This document shows positions 37,280 through 52,200 of a stretch of DNA of 64,000 nucleotides, one piece after another. The DNA is taken from the NCBI RefSeq assembly GCF_007097485.1, contig NZ_VKDE01000013.1:1-64000 (forward strand), written 5' to 3'. The DNA is from Carboxylicivirga sp. M1479 (GTDB lineage Bacteria; Bacteroidota; Bacteroidia; Bacteroidales; Marinilabiliaceae). The notes beneath the pieces were generated by a model that did no database searches, was not told where the DNA came from, and saw only the letters and a list, made by a program, of their open reading frames with translations. The position numbers were made by a program, and so were the translations under genes. How positions within the stretch are numbered: position 1 is the stretch's first letter; each line of letters begins with the position of its first letter.

Positions 37280-40200
37280 ATGGGCATAAATACCCAAGCG
37301 TTAATCAATATAGGATTACGAGGAAGGATTGCATCTTTGATGTTAATCCTTAGTTTGTTGGTGGGAGTTGAGGTAGTAGGGCAAATAGTATATACTGGTG
37401 GGCGAGCCAGTTTAACCGGATTAGAAATTTTAACTGCTGCGGGTATTACGGGAGACGATTTAACTCATGATCATGACTGGACTACAATACCAGCTGGCCT
37501 TACTATTGCAGAAGGTGCAACGTTACGTTCAGATGACGATGTTATCACTTGGTCAGGAGGTACTGGTAGCTCTTATGTTGGATTAGAATGGCATGCTGGG
37601 GGTCATGGAGGTGTTCCTGTAACTATTATTGTTACAAATTCGCCGCCTGTACCTGTTTGTCAAGATGGAGTGGTTAGGTTAGCCAAATACTTAGTTGATA
37701 CGGATTATGTAGAAGGTGTAGATGCAGCACCTCCAGGTCACCTTCAGAAAGGTTATTGGTCGGAGACAGCTGGTTTGACATTAACTGATGTTAATGATCC
37801 TGATGCCATTATAACAATACCTGCATCCGCACAAGAAGGCGATACATATACTCTGACATGGTTTCATGCAACAGATCAAACTTATACAGTAACTATTGCA
37901 GTAACCGGGCAAGTGGCACCAACTGTGCATTTGCATAATGAGGATGGAAATGAGCAAGATGTGCTATTTTGTTCATTTCCTGGAGGACAGTATACATTCG
38001 CAACAGTAGCTTCATCTGGTAGTATAAATATCGTAGATTTATTTAAGCAAAGTGAGGATGGAAGCACAGAAGAGATAATTAAAGATAGTAATACTCCCAG
38101 TGACCTGAGAGTTAACTTTGGTGGAGATAAAATTGTTAGTCAGGATTTGTTTTATGCCATGGTGGATGATGGTCAATGTCTTGATATTACCACAAATCGA
38201 ATTAGATTAGGTGAACTAACAAGTGTTGATGTTCAGATACAAGGGGGGAAGTCAGCTTGTGATCCTACTATATTTGACGGTAATCATGTGCTTGAAGTGA
38301 TGCCTTTTGATGAAAATAATTTTGACTATCAGTGGCAATTTAATGGGGCTGATATACCATTAGCTACAACATCAACCTATACATTAGAAGATGTTGCAAA
38401 TGGGGGCTATGGAGCAGGAAGCTATACTGTTGTTGTAACAGATCCGACTGGAACTTGCGGACCTTTTCCGACAGCACCTGTTGTTGTAAGTGATACGCCT
38501 ATGCCATCAATTTCAATTCTTGATAAACCTGACGGTTCAGGTGTTTTTGGTATGTGCGATGATGGTGTAAGTCAATTATATCTAGAAACACAACTTGATG
38601 CAGCAGAGCCTGCTAATAGCGGATATGCATGGTTTCATAATGGTGGCCTTCTAAGTGGGAATAGTAATTCATTTTTATTAGATAACGATCCAGGAACGGA
38701 TCCAGATAATACTAGACCTGAATATAACGCATATGGCGAGTATGTTGTTGAAATATATGACGTAAACAATCCTGAATGTAGGAGCACTTCAGAGCCAATG
38801 CCTGTGAATGTTGTTAGTGCACCTACGGCTTATTCAGTTAGTGGTAGTAATCTTTGCAAATTGCCAAGCTCAGGTGCATCCATTAATATTGGAATGGCTA
38901 ATAGCGAGGCTGGAGTGCGTTATGTACTTCTGAAAGATGGTGCTGAAATTGAATATGTCGATCGTAATGCAACTGGCTCATTTATATTTCCTGCAGTCAG
39001 TGATTTGGGAACTTATACAGTTGTAGCGCGAGCAGGAACATGTGCAGATGTGAATATGTTAGGTTCAGTCACAATCGAACAGTCAGTTAGCCCTCAAGAT
39101 ATCATGGCGCTAACTGGTAATTTGTGCTCTAATGATAACAATATTATTGGCTTAGCTGCTTCTGAAATGGGTGTAAGTTATTCTTTATACACTGGCATTG
39201 ATATAGCTAGTGCTCTTGCCGCTGGGCCAATAGAATCAATAATTGGAGATGCTTCCGGAGCGGGTGGTCCTGTTTCGTTCAGTACTGTTTTATCTACTGC
39301 TGGAGTCTATTGGGTGCAGGGAACAAGAGTTAACTGTTCTGAATGGATGAATAATTCAATTACCATTGTACAGGGGCCCGATGTTAGTGGTATGGCATTG
39401 GTTGGTTCTAATGGTTGTTCCAATGAATTGAAGAATATTGGTTTAAATACCACGGAATTAAATGTCTTTTACGAATTATTGCGTGATAATAATATAGCGG
39501 CACCAGTTTCTTCTTTTACTGGTGATGGATCGGGTAAGAGCTTCTTTCCAGCAGTGCAGCTTTTGGCCCCTGGTGTTTACACTGTCAGAGCGACAAACGT
39601 CAATAATTGTCAAGAAATGGTGGCGGGCAACATCACAATCACTAAACAGCCAGATGATATAAGCTTCTTAACGATTAGCCCAAGTTACGTATGTGGAACA
39701 GGAACTATTACGATAAACCCTGGCGAACTTGGTGTGCGATATACTGTCTATCTAGATAATGGCGCGGGTAATAATCCTGTATTACCTGCAATGGAACAAA
39801 CGGGTAATGGTGTAAACTACATTACTTTTGGTGGGCTTACTACTCCCGGAACCTATTCTGTTTTTGCCGAAAATAGTGTATGTTCTCGTTTTTTGAGTGA
39901 TGTTTTGATTGTAGAGAAACAACCTATCCCTCAAACGGTGAGTATACCCGATTATAGTTATTGTACAAACGAAACAGGTGTTACAGTTAATATTGATGGC
40001 ACTGAGAATTTAATTAATTATGTTTTAGTTGATAACTCAGGCAATGATGTATTAACAATAACTGGTGATGGCACGCTACGTAGTTTTTCAAATATTACAA
40101 AAGGAACGTATCATATAGAGGCTAGAAGTCCTAACCTAAGCTGTATAGTTACTTTAAAGGATGTACTCAATAATAGTGATTATTTTACCATACAGGAAAA

Positions 40201-43200
40201 TACATTACCAGATGTTGATATATTAAATTTACCTGATAATTTTTGTGAGGATGAAGTAAATATAACCTTAGTTGGTGAACCAAGCAATGCAAGTGGTGTA
40301 TGGTCAGGTGCAGGTCTTGGCTCCTTCTTAATTGACAATGGCGATGGTACTGCTACGTTTGAACCTGGCATGGTTGGTGTACCTGGAACAACATATGACT
40401 TAACATATACATATACAGATGGTTCTCAATGTATAAACAGCATTACTAAAGGAGCAACAGTGCATGCCAATTCCATTGATGCCACCACTTTGGAAATTGT
40501 CTTGTTTGATGATACGACTCCAAATACCGAGTACTGTGAGAACTCTCCTTCAATAGACATTAAAGCTAAGTTTAAAGGACTCGATCAGTTTTATGATTAT
40601 GCTGTTTTTAGTGGACCTGGTGTGACATCAACAGGCTTAGGTACAGCCAGCTTCTCACCAGCAGACGCAGGCCTAGGTGATCATCAAATTACTCTTACTT
40701 TTCAGGATCCTTTAACGGACTGTGTGGGTAGTGTTACCTTGGATGTTTCCGTAGGCACACCAATTAGTATTGTTGGTTTGGCGAGTGAATATTGTGCTAA
40801 TGATAATACTGATTACCCACTTCAGGGATATATTGATGGAGTATTGCCACCAGCAACGGTTGATAACTCATCATTTGAAATTGTCGATCCCGATGGAAAT
40901 ACTGTTGGGGATGGCATTGTAAATAATACGCAGAATTTTAACCCTAACCAGATTGTTACCTCAAGTAATGGTAAAACGGGTGTTTATACAGTAATTTATA
41001 GTTATAATAGTGGTTCGTGTGTTAATGAATTAATTCAGGAAATTAATATCATTGAAACTCCTGATTCAAGTTTTACTTTCCCTACCGATGATAATGGTGT
41101 GGAAATAGATAAGTTTTGTGCTAATTATGGTTTTGTTGGCTTGAAACCCTCAGATCCTAATATTGCTAATTATAGTTCTTTGTTTACCTTGAATGGAAGT
41201 ATTATTAATAATGGCTTTAATACTACCACCAGTAATCTTAATTTATTTCCAACTTTAAATACAATTGTTCATCGTGTAGATAATAATGGATGTATTTCAA
41301 CTAAAACAAGAACGTTTTCAGTTAATGAACCCAATGTTACTATATTATTGCCTTGCAGCATCTATTTTGAAAATGATGATCCATTTCAAGTCGTTGCAAG
41401 CGGTCTCGATGAAAATAATGGAACTGCTATATTTGAAATGTTTGCCAGTGACGGTAGTTCAGTTGCATGGTTGACGGATTCCGACTTAAGTGATAATATG
41501 GCAACGATTGATCCCAATGGGCATGTCGGCAATAATTATCGTGTTGTAATGACTTTCAAATCTGATAATACCGATTGTGAAAAAGTCGTTGAGACATCAT
41601 TTGATATTTACCCAGCACTTGATTTTAACGGAGTATTCGATGGCGATAAAATATGTAATAGTTCAGGTCTTATCACTTTAAGTGGTACATCTATTCCAGC
41701 AGGAGCAAGTGCAGAGTTTACTATCATAAGCGGTTTAACAAATACAAGCAATGGGGTTGCGACAATTGACCCAGCTAGTATGAGTATTGGTATCAACACT
41801 CTTGAATTCAAACTTACAGGAGCTGATGGTTGTGTTCATACAGTCAGTAAACAAATCGAAATTCTTGATACTCCTTCTGCTATCTATGATATTCAAGGCG
41901 GAGGAATATATTGTAAGGATGCTCCGCTCGCAACAAAGGGACGAACTATTGGTTTAACAGGTTCATCCATTGGTGTTACCTACGAGTTATTAATAAATGG
42001 AGGAAGTTTATCCATACCTGTCACTTTCGATGGTACAGGTAGTTCATTTAACTTTACGGTTAATAATGATGGAACAGGTGGAGACCAACTTTTTACCAGT
42101 ACAGGTAATTATACCGTAATTGCAGATATGGGCGGTTGTGCTGCCGTTATGAATGGCAGTACAGATATTATCATGTATGAGCTATCACTTAACTTGGATA
42201 GCCAAACGGATATTAGCTGCTTCGGAGATTCTGATGGAACCGTTACTTTAATCGGTGGTGGCGGTAGCGGCAACTATGAGTACTCAGTTGACGGTACGTC
42301 ATGGCAATTATCACCAACATTCACAGGATTAGGTTTAGGCGATCACGAATTTTCGATACGAGATATTTCTATTCCGGCCGATAAATGTTCTGAACGAATT
42401 GATATATTAACAGTTAACGTTCAACAACCATTAACTGCGTTGGATGTTAACCTGCTTAATAAAACAAATGTTGGCTGTACCCCTTGTACAGCAGGTGTCG
42501 ATTGCGAAGGAAGTGCAACTATTTCTATTTCTGGCGGAACACCAGATGGTGCATTGCCAGATGGCTATACGATTATTTGGTCAACAGGTGGTACTGGTTT
42601 AACAGAAACAGGAATGCCTGTTGGAAACCATAGTGTTCAGGTGACTGATGCTAAGGCTTGTACTACAACTTTTGGGGTTGAGATTATTGCCAATACACCA
42701 ATAATGCTTACCGAGCATGCTGATGCCAATTTGCATATTGACAATGACTGTCATAATGGTACAAGTGGAGAATTTGTTGTAGTGGCAACAGGTGGTAGTG
42801 GAACTTTCGAATTTTCATTAACCGATCCGGCAACAACAACTGAAGTTTGGTTGCCAGCTACTAATGTTAATGAGTTTAACTACACCGGTTTGAGTGCTGG
42901 TGCTTATAATATTTGGGTACGCGATGCTGATGCTCTTTACCAAAGGTGCATAGTTAAAGTTGATACTCCAATAACTATCAGCGAACCAAATATTTTAACA
43001 ATTACTGAAGAAGTTGTAAGTCATAAGGATATTACTTGTAGTACTGCTACCGATGGTGAATTTACTGTTAAAGCAAGTGGTGGTTTATCAGGTACTTACA
43101 ATTTTTCTTTGACCGACCCTGCTATTGGTGCTTCGTGGCAAGCGGCCAATACAGCTCTTTTAGATGGTTTGTATGTAACAGGTGTTGGTGCTGGAGTACA

Positions 43201-46200
43201 CAGTGTTTGGGTACAAGATGCAGTTTATAATTCTTGCGAAACACAAAAGGTTGATGTTACAATTCTGGATGTCAATCCATTAACATACACTGTAATAGAC
43301 AATACGAATGTTTCGTGTCATTTAGGCAATGATGGACGACTAGAAGTTTTAGCGCAGGGAGGAAGCGGTAATTATGTTTATCAGTGGGAGCAGCCTGTTG
43401 GGACGATCATTTCAAGTGGACCGGTAAATTACATTGAAGACTTATTAGCTGGAGATTACCATTTGACTATTCAAGATGTAACTGATCCTACTAATATATG
43501 TGCTGCAGTTCAGCAAACATTTACAATTACGCAACCAGATGCTCTCGTCATAAATTTACTTGACATTCAAGCAAGTAATTGTTCATTGCAAAATACTGGT
43601 TCAATTGAAATTGATGTGCAAGGCGGAACGACCGACTTTGTTACTTATCCAGGATTAGGATATGATATCTCTTGGTCGAATGGAGAAAGCAATAAAGAAA
43701 AAATTGAAAATTTAACACCTGGCAATTATACAGTTGAGGTTATTGATAACAATGGCTGTCGAATTGACAATGTAGCAACACCATATATTGTTGGGGCACT
43801 TGCTGACATTTCATTGGAAAGTCACCTACTAACTCATAACGATTGTTTCCAAGGAAGTTTAGGAGAAATCGCTGTTAAAGTTGATGGAGGTTCGGGTCAG
43901 TATGAATTCAGATTACAAGGAGACAAAATTGTAGATTGGCAAACTGCTGTTCCTATTCTTTCCGATGAATTTGCCTGGTCTGGCTTATTAGCAGGAAACT
44001 ATGAAGTACTAGTTCGTGATGCAAATGATAATGCTTGTGAATTTTCAATGGGAACCTTCGCAATTACCGAAGGAACAGAAATTATCATCAGTCATAATCC
44101 TGCCATTGATGTTACAGATGTGACTTGTAATGGTGGTAATGATGGAGCTATAACAGTCTCTACTATTGGAGGTTCTGGTGTGTATCATTATTCATTAGAC
44201 AATGGAGCAACATGGTTTGCAACCAACCAGGCAGCAAGCTATACTTTTACCAATATTAATGCTGGTAAGTATTTTATTAAAGTTCAAGATGCGCTATCAT
44301 GCTCTTCTTCAAATGTCTTAGAGATTGATGTTGATGAAGTTACACCTTTAAGTTTTGCACTTAATCCTTTAGTAACTCCTGTTTCATGTTTTGATGGTAA
44401 TGATGGATCCATTGTTGTTTCAGGACAAGGAGGAAGCGGTAATTATGATTACTCCATTGATGGGGGTGCCAACTGGCAGCCAACTGGTGACTTTAATATT
44501 TTAGAGGCAGATACTTATTCATTAAGTATACGAGATAGAAACAATATTTTATGTCAACAATTAAACTTATTGACAATAACGGTTGATCAACCAAATGACT
44601 TTACTGTAACTGAGGATCCAGATCCTACGAAGCATATTGATGTCAACTGTTTCGGTGAAAGTACTGGTTCCTTAACAGTTGTAGCTTCAGGTGGTGAGGG
44701 AACTTTTGAATACCAGTTAAGTAATGCTAGTGGTGTAGTACGCGCTTGGCAATCTTTACCTACTTTCTCAGGATTAGCAGCTCAGACCTATAATGTGTCT
44801 GTGCGCGATATGGGAACAAGTACACCTGATAATTGCGAGAAGACAAATGTTTTATCAATCACTATAAGTGAACCAAGTTCTTTGCCAAGCATCGATAATA
44901 TTTCAATCACTAATGTTGATTGCTTTGGTTCCGATTCTGGAGAAATTGAAGTTGGCGTAAGTGGTGGAACTGCTCCTTATACTTACCAATGGACGCGAGT
45001 ATCTGATAATGCAAATATCTCAGCAGCTGTTGATAATAATCCAGTTGATTTATTAGCAGGCATTTATCGTTTAGTTGTTACCGATAATAATGGATGTGTT
45101 GTTGATGATTTACCAGAAGTAAAACAACCAATAGCTGCTATTAATGTATCGCATAATCCAACTAACATTTCGGTAGTTGGAGCTAACGATGGAACAATCT
45201 CGGTAAATACGCCTACCAATGGAACTTCGCCATATACAATTGTATGGAGCGATGGTGCTGGTGCATTCGATGGATTATGGATGCGCGATAATCTTGCAGC
45301 TGGTACTTATACATATATCATTACTGATAGCAATGGATGTACTGTAAGTAAGGATGTTACGATTTTAGAAACTGGTATCGCATTAAGTTTTGATTTAGTT
45401 AGCAATACTATTAATTGCTTTAACGATAATAGTGGTGTTATTTCGATAAAAGTAACTGGAGGAACCGGACCATTTGATATTGAGTGGGATGGAACAGTTC
45501 ATGATGGAACAGTTGCTAACGGATCTAAATCCAATATTCTTACGAATGATATTATTTCATCCTTACGTGCCGGCACTTATACTGTTAAGTTAAAAGATGT
45601 CAATGGTGAATTGTCTAAAGTAATAAGTATTGATCAGGCTGATGAAGTGAGCATTACAGCCGGAGTCATCTCGTCAATATCATGTAATGGTGCTGGCGAT
45701 GGAAGAATCATAGTTAACGTGGCAAGTGCAACTGATCCAACTGCTTACGAAATGATATGGAGTGGCCCAGGAGGTTATCTTGTAAGCGGAACGGTAGCAG
45801 CTGAAAGTACACAATCAGATTTATCGGTGCCAGGAGATTATTATGTGACTGTTAATTATAATAGTACATGTGCTGTTACTGAGAAATTCAATATTAAAGA
45901 GCCATTAGCATTAGGCATCAGTACAGATTTCGCTGATACAAAGAATGTATCTTGCGATGGAGGTAATGATGGACAAATTGCTGTTAATGTAACAGGAGGT
46001 TCTGGTTTTTCTTATACTTGGTATGAGTGGAATACAAGCACTAGCACATTTGATGTCGTTGCCGGTGAAACTAATCGAGTAATTACCGGATTAACTGCAG
46101 GATTGTACAAAGTTGAGGCTGAGTTGTCTAGCACTTCATGTACCATTGAACACGAAGTGACACTAACAGAACCTCAAGCATTAACACTTGATCTTTCTCC

Positions 46201-49200
46201 TGTACATATTACTTCTTGCTTTGGAAATGCAGATGGAGCAATGCAGTTAACTATAGGTGGAGGTACAGCTCCTTACCGTTATAACTTCGGGGCGGGGGAT
46301 CAATTAATGAATCCTCTAGATACTGAAGCGCTTAAGACAAACCTTCTTGCAGGAACTCACACTGTTGTAGTAACTGACGATAAGGGTTGTGTCGTAACGG
46401 CCTCTGAAGATATATTAGAGCCTAACGAGCTTCAAGTAACAGTAGTTGATTATGCAATAAGTTGCGAAACACCAACTAGCGGTGACGATGGTTATCTTGA
46501 TATTACTATCGCTGGTGGATACGATAATGGCGGTCAGCAGTATAGAGTGTCGATAGAGAACAGTAGTAATGAGTTGGTTTACTCAGATGTTTACACGAAT
46601 ACAGTAGGTGTGGCGTTGCCAGTTAACGTTGATAAGCTTGCAGCTGATACTTACGATCTTATTGTTGAGGATATCAATTCCAGCGATGCCTCTAATTGTA
46701 CTTTTACCGATCGTTTTACGCTTAGTACAATTGTAATAAGTGGATCTACTGAAGATGCGACCTGTATAACGGTTAACGATGGTGAAATCAATGATGTTGT
46801 CATTACTGGAGCAACAGCTTCATATACTTATAATTGGCAGTCATTAGATGGCGGAGTTGGTTTCTCAGACGCCACTTTAAACCAGGCAGGACTGTCGGTT
46901 GGTACATACCGTTTAACGGTTACCGATCCAGGACGTGGTGGATGCGTTGCAGATACTAATTTTGTTATCATTCCAAAAACGGAGATTGACATTGCCGCAT
47001 CGGTGAGTGATGTTGAATGTTTTGGAGATCAGACTGGTGCCATTGAAATCGATCCTAAAGGTCGTGTTTATACATACACTTGGAGTGGGCCAGGTATTAC
47101 GGCTAGTAACGAACATAGTCAGAACCTGAGCAATGTTGTTGCTGGCCAGTACGAACTATTGGTAGAAGATGGTGCCTGTAGTTTTGTTGCTTTCTACGAT
47201 ATTGAAGAGCCGGCTGAAATAGATTTCGATTTACATTACGAAATAACGGATTGTGACGATTATGAACGCACAATTGTGATTGACAATGTAAGTGGTGGTA
47301 CAGGTGACATTGCAAGTGAATATGCATTCAGCGTTTCTGGAACAGGTACAGCCGTTCAAGATGTTAGTGATAAGCAGAAGTTTATTGTTGATCAAGGTGG
47401 AAGCTATACAGTAAGTGTTTTTGATAAAAATGCATGTTTTACTTCTCGTTCAATAACCATTCCGCTTGAAATGAACAAAAGTGAAGTGATTAACGATGTT
47501 GTATGTCATAATGGTGCTACAGGAAGTATTAACTTAAACATGTCTGGTGGAAGTGGTGCATTTACGTATGCATGGACTAACACAGGAGATGCTACATACT
47601 CAGAAAGTACCGCATCTATCTCAAATCTTAAAGCAGGTGAATATCAGGTTCTTGTAACGGATGTAATTGAAGGATGTACACGCACTTGGTTATTCGATGT
47701 GGCAGAACCACAGGCTATTACCATTGGTATTGACAAGGGTGATATCACTTGTAACGGAGATAATAATGGCTATATCAATGTATCAGCCACAGGAGGTGTA
47801 GAGTCATATACATATTATTGGTCCCCAACTTCTGGAGGTATTGTGCAAAATGCACAGAACCAAAGTGACTTATCAAGTGGTAGCTATACAGTAACTGTTC
47901 GCGATAATAATAATTGTTCCGCAAACGAAACGGTTGTTATTGAGGAGAATGATCCAATTAGTGCAGTTCTTACCCCAACAGATACTGACTGTGATGGGAA
48001 TAATGGTCAACTGGAATTAACCGTTAATGGTGGATCAAATAACTATACCTATAACTGGAGTACTGTTGATGGTAATCATACCGCTCTTAATAATTCTCTT
48101 ACTACACAAACAGGTTTATCCGGCGGTACTTACCAGGTTACGGTAACGGATGCCGACCCGGCTAAATCATCGTGTAGTATTACTGTAGAGGAAACCCTTA
48201 CTAAGGCTATTGAGGTAATTAATAAGGTGGTTACACCAGTATCTTGTTCTGGAAACAATGATGGTACTATTTCCTTTGATGTAATTGGAGGTGATGAAAA
48301 CTATACCTATTCTTGGACGACCTTAATAGGTGATCCAACGAAAATACAAGATGGAGTTCGTAATCAAATAGGTTTATCTGAAGGTAAATACCAGGTGGAC
48401 ATTGCTGATGGACGAACACCAGCTGGTGTACCTTGTAGTATACCAGTCATATTTGATGTTGTTGCAACTTCGGGCTTAATAGTCGATGTCGCGATAGATA
48501 ATGTCGTTTGTAAAGGCGAGTCATCAGGTAAGTTAAGTGTTACTGTTTCAGGTGGAAATAGCAACGATAATTACACCTATGACTGGAATGATGGAGCTTA
48601 TTCAGGAAAAAATCTAGATAATTTACCAGCTGGTCCTTACAAGTTGCTTGTGATTGATAATGAGTTATCTTGCGAATTTATTCAAACATACCATATTACA
48701 GAACCTAGCGAGCTTGTATCAATTGATTTGGTAGATGTAACCGATGTTAAATGTAAAGATGATGCAAGTGGTGAAATACTTATCAGTGCTTCTGGCGGAA
48801 CAGGTGCTTTAACGTATCTATGGTCTGGTAGTCCTAGTATTCCAACGGGTAATAATCCAACTGGACTCCTAGCCGGAACTTATGAAGTTGCTATAGTAGA
48901 TGCAGAAGGTTGCAATATTTCAAGTGGACCAATTGTAATCAATGAGCCAGCACAAAGTATTGCGATTGATGACTTTACTGTTAGTCATACCACTTTACCA
49001 TTAGCTAGCGATGGATCTATTTCTATCGCTGTTAGCGGTGGCGTAGGAACCTATCATTATGCCTGGTTTGATAAAGATGACAATGCAGTAGGTACTGATA
49101 ATACTGTATTAGATGGTGTTGGAAAAGGAGAGTACTATGTTATCGTTACAGATGATAATGCATGTTCTGTAAGAAGCGGACTGATAAATGTTGTTGGTCC

Positions 49201-52200
49201 AGATGCAAGCTTAGACTTTGACTATGAATTATACCATGTACGACCATGTAATGGTGATGGTAATGGTATTATTGACATCACTAATATCTACGGTGGGCAT
49301 AAAAACTTAGCTACCGGAAGTCCTACCTATAACATTAAAATAGAACAGGGTGCTGTTACACATGTAGAAGTTGATGCATTGAATTATACATACACTGGTG
49401 TATTGGCTGGTACTTACCAAATTACTATTACCGATAGAGATGGTAACACAGCACTTAAAGAAGTAATTGTTACCGAAGAGCCTGTGTTAACAATTGCGAG
49501 CGATGTGATTAGCAATGCAACATGTTACTTGGGTAACAATGGTGTAATTGAAGTAACCGTTGACGGAGGTATTCCAGATGCTTCGGGTAATTATTTCGTT
49601 GAGATTGTAGGCGATAATGGCGATTATCAAAGTAAGTCAGATGTTAAAGCAAACGTAGCTTTAAATTTCTCAGGGCTTGCTGCAGCCACCTACAGCATAA
49701 GGGTAAGTGACCATGTTAAAGACTACCCTGGATACGAATCAGCACCTACTAATTGTTTTGCTGAGGATATCAAAGAAATTACCCAACCAGAGGCACAAGT
49801 AGCTCTTGATGTTTCAGCAGGTAGTAAGGAAATTTGTTGGGGCGAGGATGCAAATTTAACATTGGCTGTTAGCAACTGGAACTTTAGTGATGGTAATCTT
49901 GCAGTAACTATTTTCGATGGAAAAAATAAATATACCGATGTAACAGTGAGTAGTTCACCGTTCAATGTAACTGTAACTCCAGAAACTAGAGGAAACTATG
50001 AATACAGCATATTAAAGGTTTATGAACCTGGAAATGCGACTTGTTTAAGAGGTTTTGATATAACACCTGTTCCTGCCACTGTTATTGTTAACGAACCACC
50101 AACAGCGAGTATTTCATCTACTGTAACAGAAGTATGTCAGGGTGATGATGTTGGTTTATCGGTTGTATTTAGCAGTGGAACAGAGTGGACTTTTACATGG
50201 GAAGATCTTAATAATGGAAGTTCAGGTACTGTAACAACGACTAATAATCCATACTTATTCACTGATTCACCAATTGACGATGCCAGATATGTGATCACAT
50301 CTGTTGATAATACTACTTGTAGCAGTGTGGGTAATGGCGAAGTATTGGTAGATGTCAGAGATAATCCAAGTGTATTGTTAAGCGGGGCAAAAGCCATTTG
50401 TGCAAATGATGCAAGCGGTGTTGATTTACAGCTCGATTTTACTGGGCAAGCACCCTACACACTAGTAATGGATGAAGATGGTAAAGAAGTAAGTTATACC
50501 TTTAATAGCGATTCAGAGACCTTAAACGTTAGGCCGCTTACAACCACTACATATACAGTTAAGTCAGTACGCGATGCCAACAGTTGTATTGTAAATGTGG
50601 CTGGCCAGCAAGCTATTGTAACCATCAATCACTTGCCTGAGCGCATTGCAAAAATCAATGTTGTAGATCCACAATATACCGATGGCGTTTGTCAAGGTGC
50701 TGTAGGCGTTGAGTATTCAGTAGAAGCGGTTAATTATGCGACTGGTGGATATACCTGGATTGCTCCTGACAATAGTAGCATAGTATCAGGTGACGGTACT
50801 ATTAAGGTTGAATTAGAATTTGATAGCAACTTTGCCGGAGGTTATCTTAAAGTTAAAGGAGGCGATAACGGTTGTGGTGAAGGTCCTGTTACTAAACTTT
50901 GGATTCCTGCTAAACCATTGCCTGCTAATCCGTCAGTGATTACTGGGCCAGCAGAATTATGCGAGGGACAGTTTGGCTTCTCATACAGTATTACTCCAGT
51001 GGCGAATGCCACAGCATACCGATGGGAGTTGCCAACAGGCTTTAATATTGTTGGTGATACCGATGGAGCTTCTATTGTTGTGGAATTAGATCCGATAATC
51101 AATTCCTTAAGTAGTACGATCAAGGTAATACCTTATAATAATTGTGGCGATGCTTTAGCTGATTCAGAACTAGGTGTTAATGTATATCCATTGCCAGTTG
51201 CCTATGCAGGGCCTAATGGAAATGTATGTGGTAGCGCTGATACCTATACGATGCAGGCAAATAATGCATCTTTAGTTAATGCTGCTTATTCTGGTGAATG
51301 GGAAGTAGTAAGTGGAGAGGCTACTATTACCGACGTATCAAAATACAATACAACAGTCACAAACTTAAGCAGAGGAGATGTCGTTTTCCGCTGGAGAGTG
51401 ACAAATACTAATATGGGTAACAATCAATGTGGTGCAGAGTCGTTTACAACGGTGCGCAACAATGAATTGTCAGTATTAGCTCAGGCTGCAAGCTCAACTG
51501 TATGTAACAGCATAGCCGATTTAACAGGAACACCAATTCCACTTGATATAGATGGTAATGTTTATGCCAATACAAGCGGCGCTTGGAAAGTGGTAGAGCC
51601 AATCAGTTCTACAGCGGTTATAAGTGATGGTAGCGCTAATGTCACTTCTGTTTCTAACCTGGAGAATGGGCGCAATGTATTTAGCTGGACAATAACTCAA
51701 AACGGGTGTTCAAGCACTGCATTGGTTGAAGTATACAATAATGAGCCATCTGATCCTGTAATAACCAACGGTACATTGGTCGATGTGTGTGGTGACGCAG
51801 TAACATTAACGGCTGCCGGTTCGGTTGTTGGCAATGGTAGTTGGAGTTTGATTAGTGGTTCAGGTACTGTTGCAAGTTCTAATAGTACTACAACTAATAT
51901 TACAGGCTTACGTCAAGGTGATAATACATTTAGATATACGATTGAAGAAGGAGGCTGTACTAAGTCTTCTGAAATTGTTGTACGCAATAACAAATTAGAT
52001 GTAAGTGCAGGAGCCGATGATATTGTTTGTGGTGATGTTTATTTATTAGAAGCTACACCTGTCGATCCTGCGAATGGTATCACTGGTTATTGGTCTTCAA
52101 CAGAGAGTGTATTTTTTGTAGATGGAACTAATCCTTCTACCGAAGTGCGACAGTTGTTGCCAGATGACAATACACTGACATGGACTTTAAAGCAGAATGG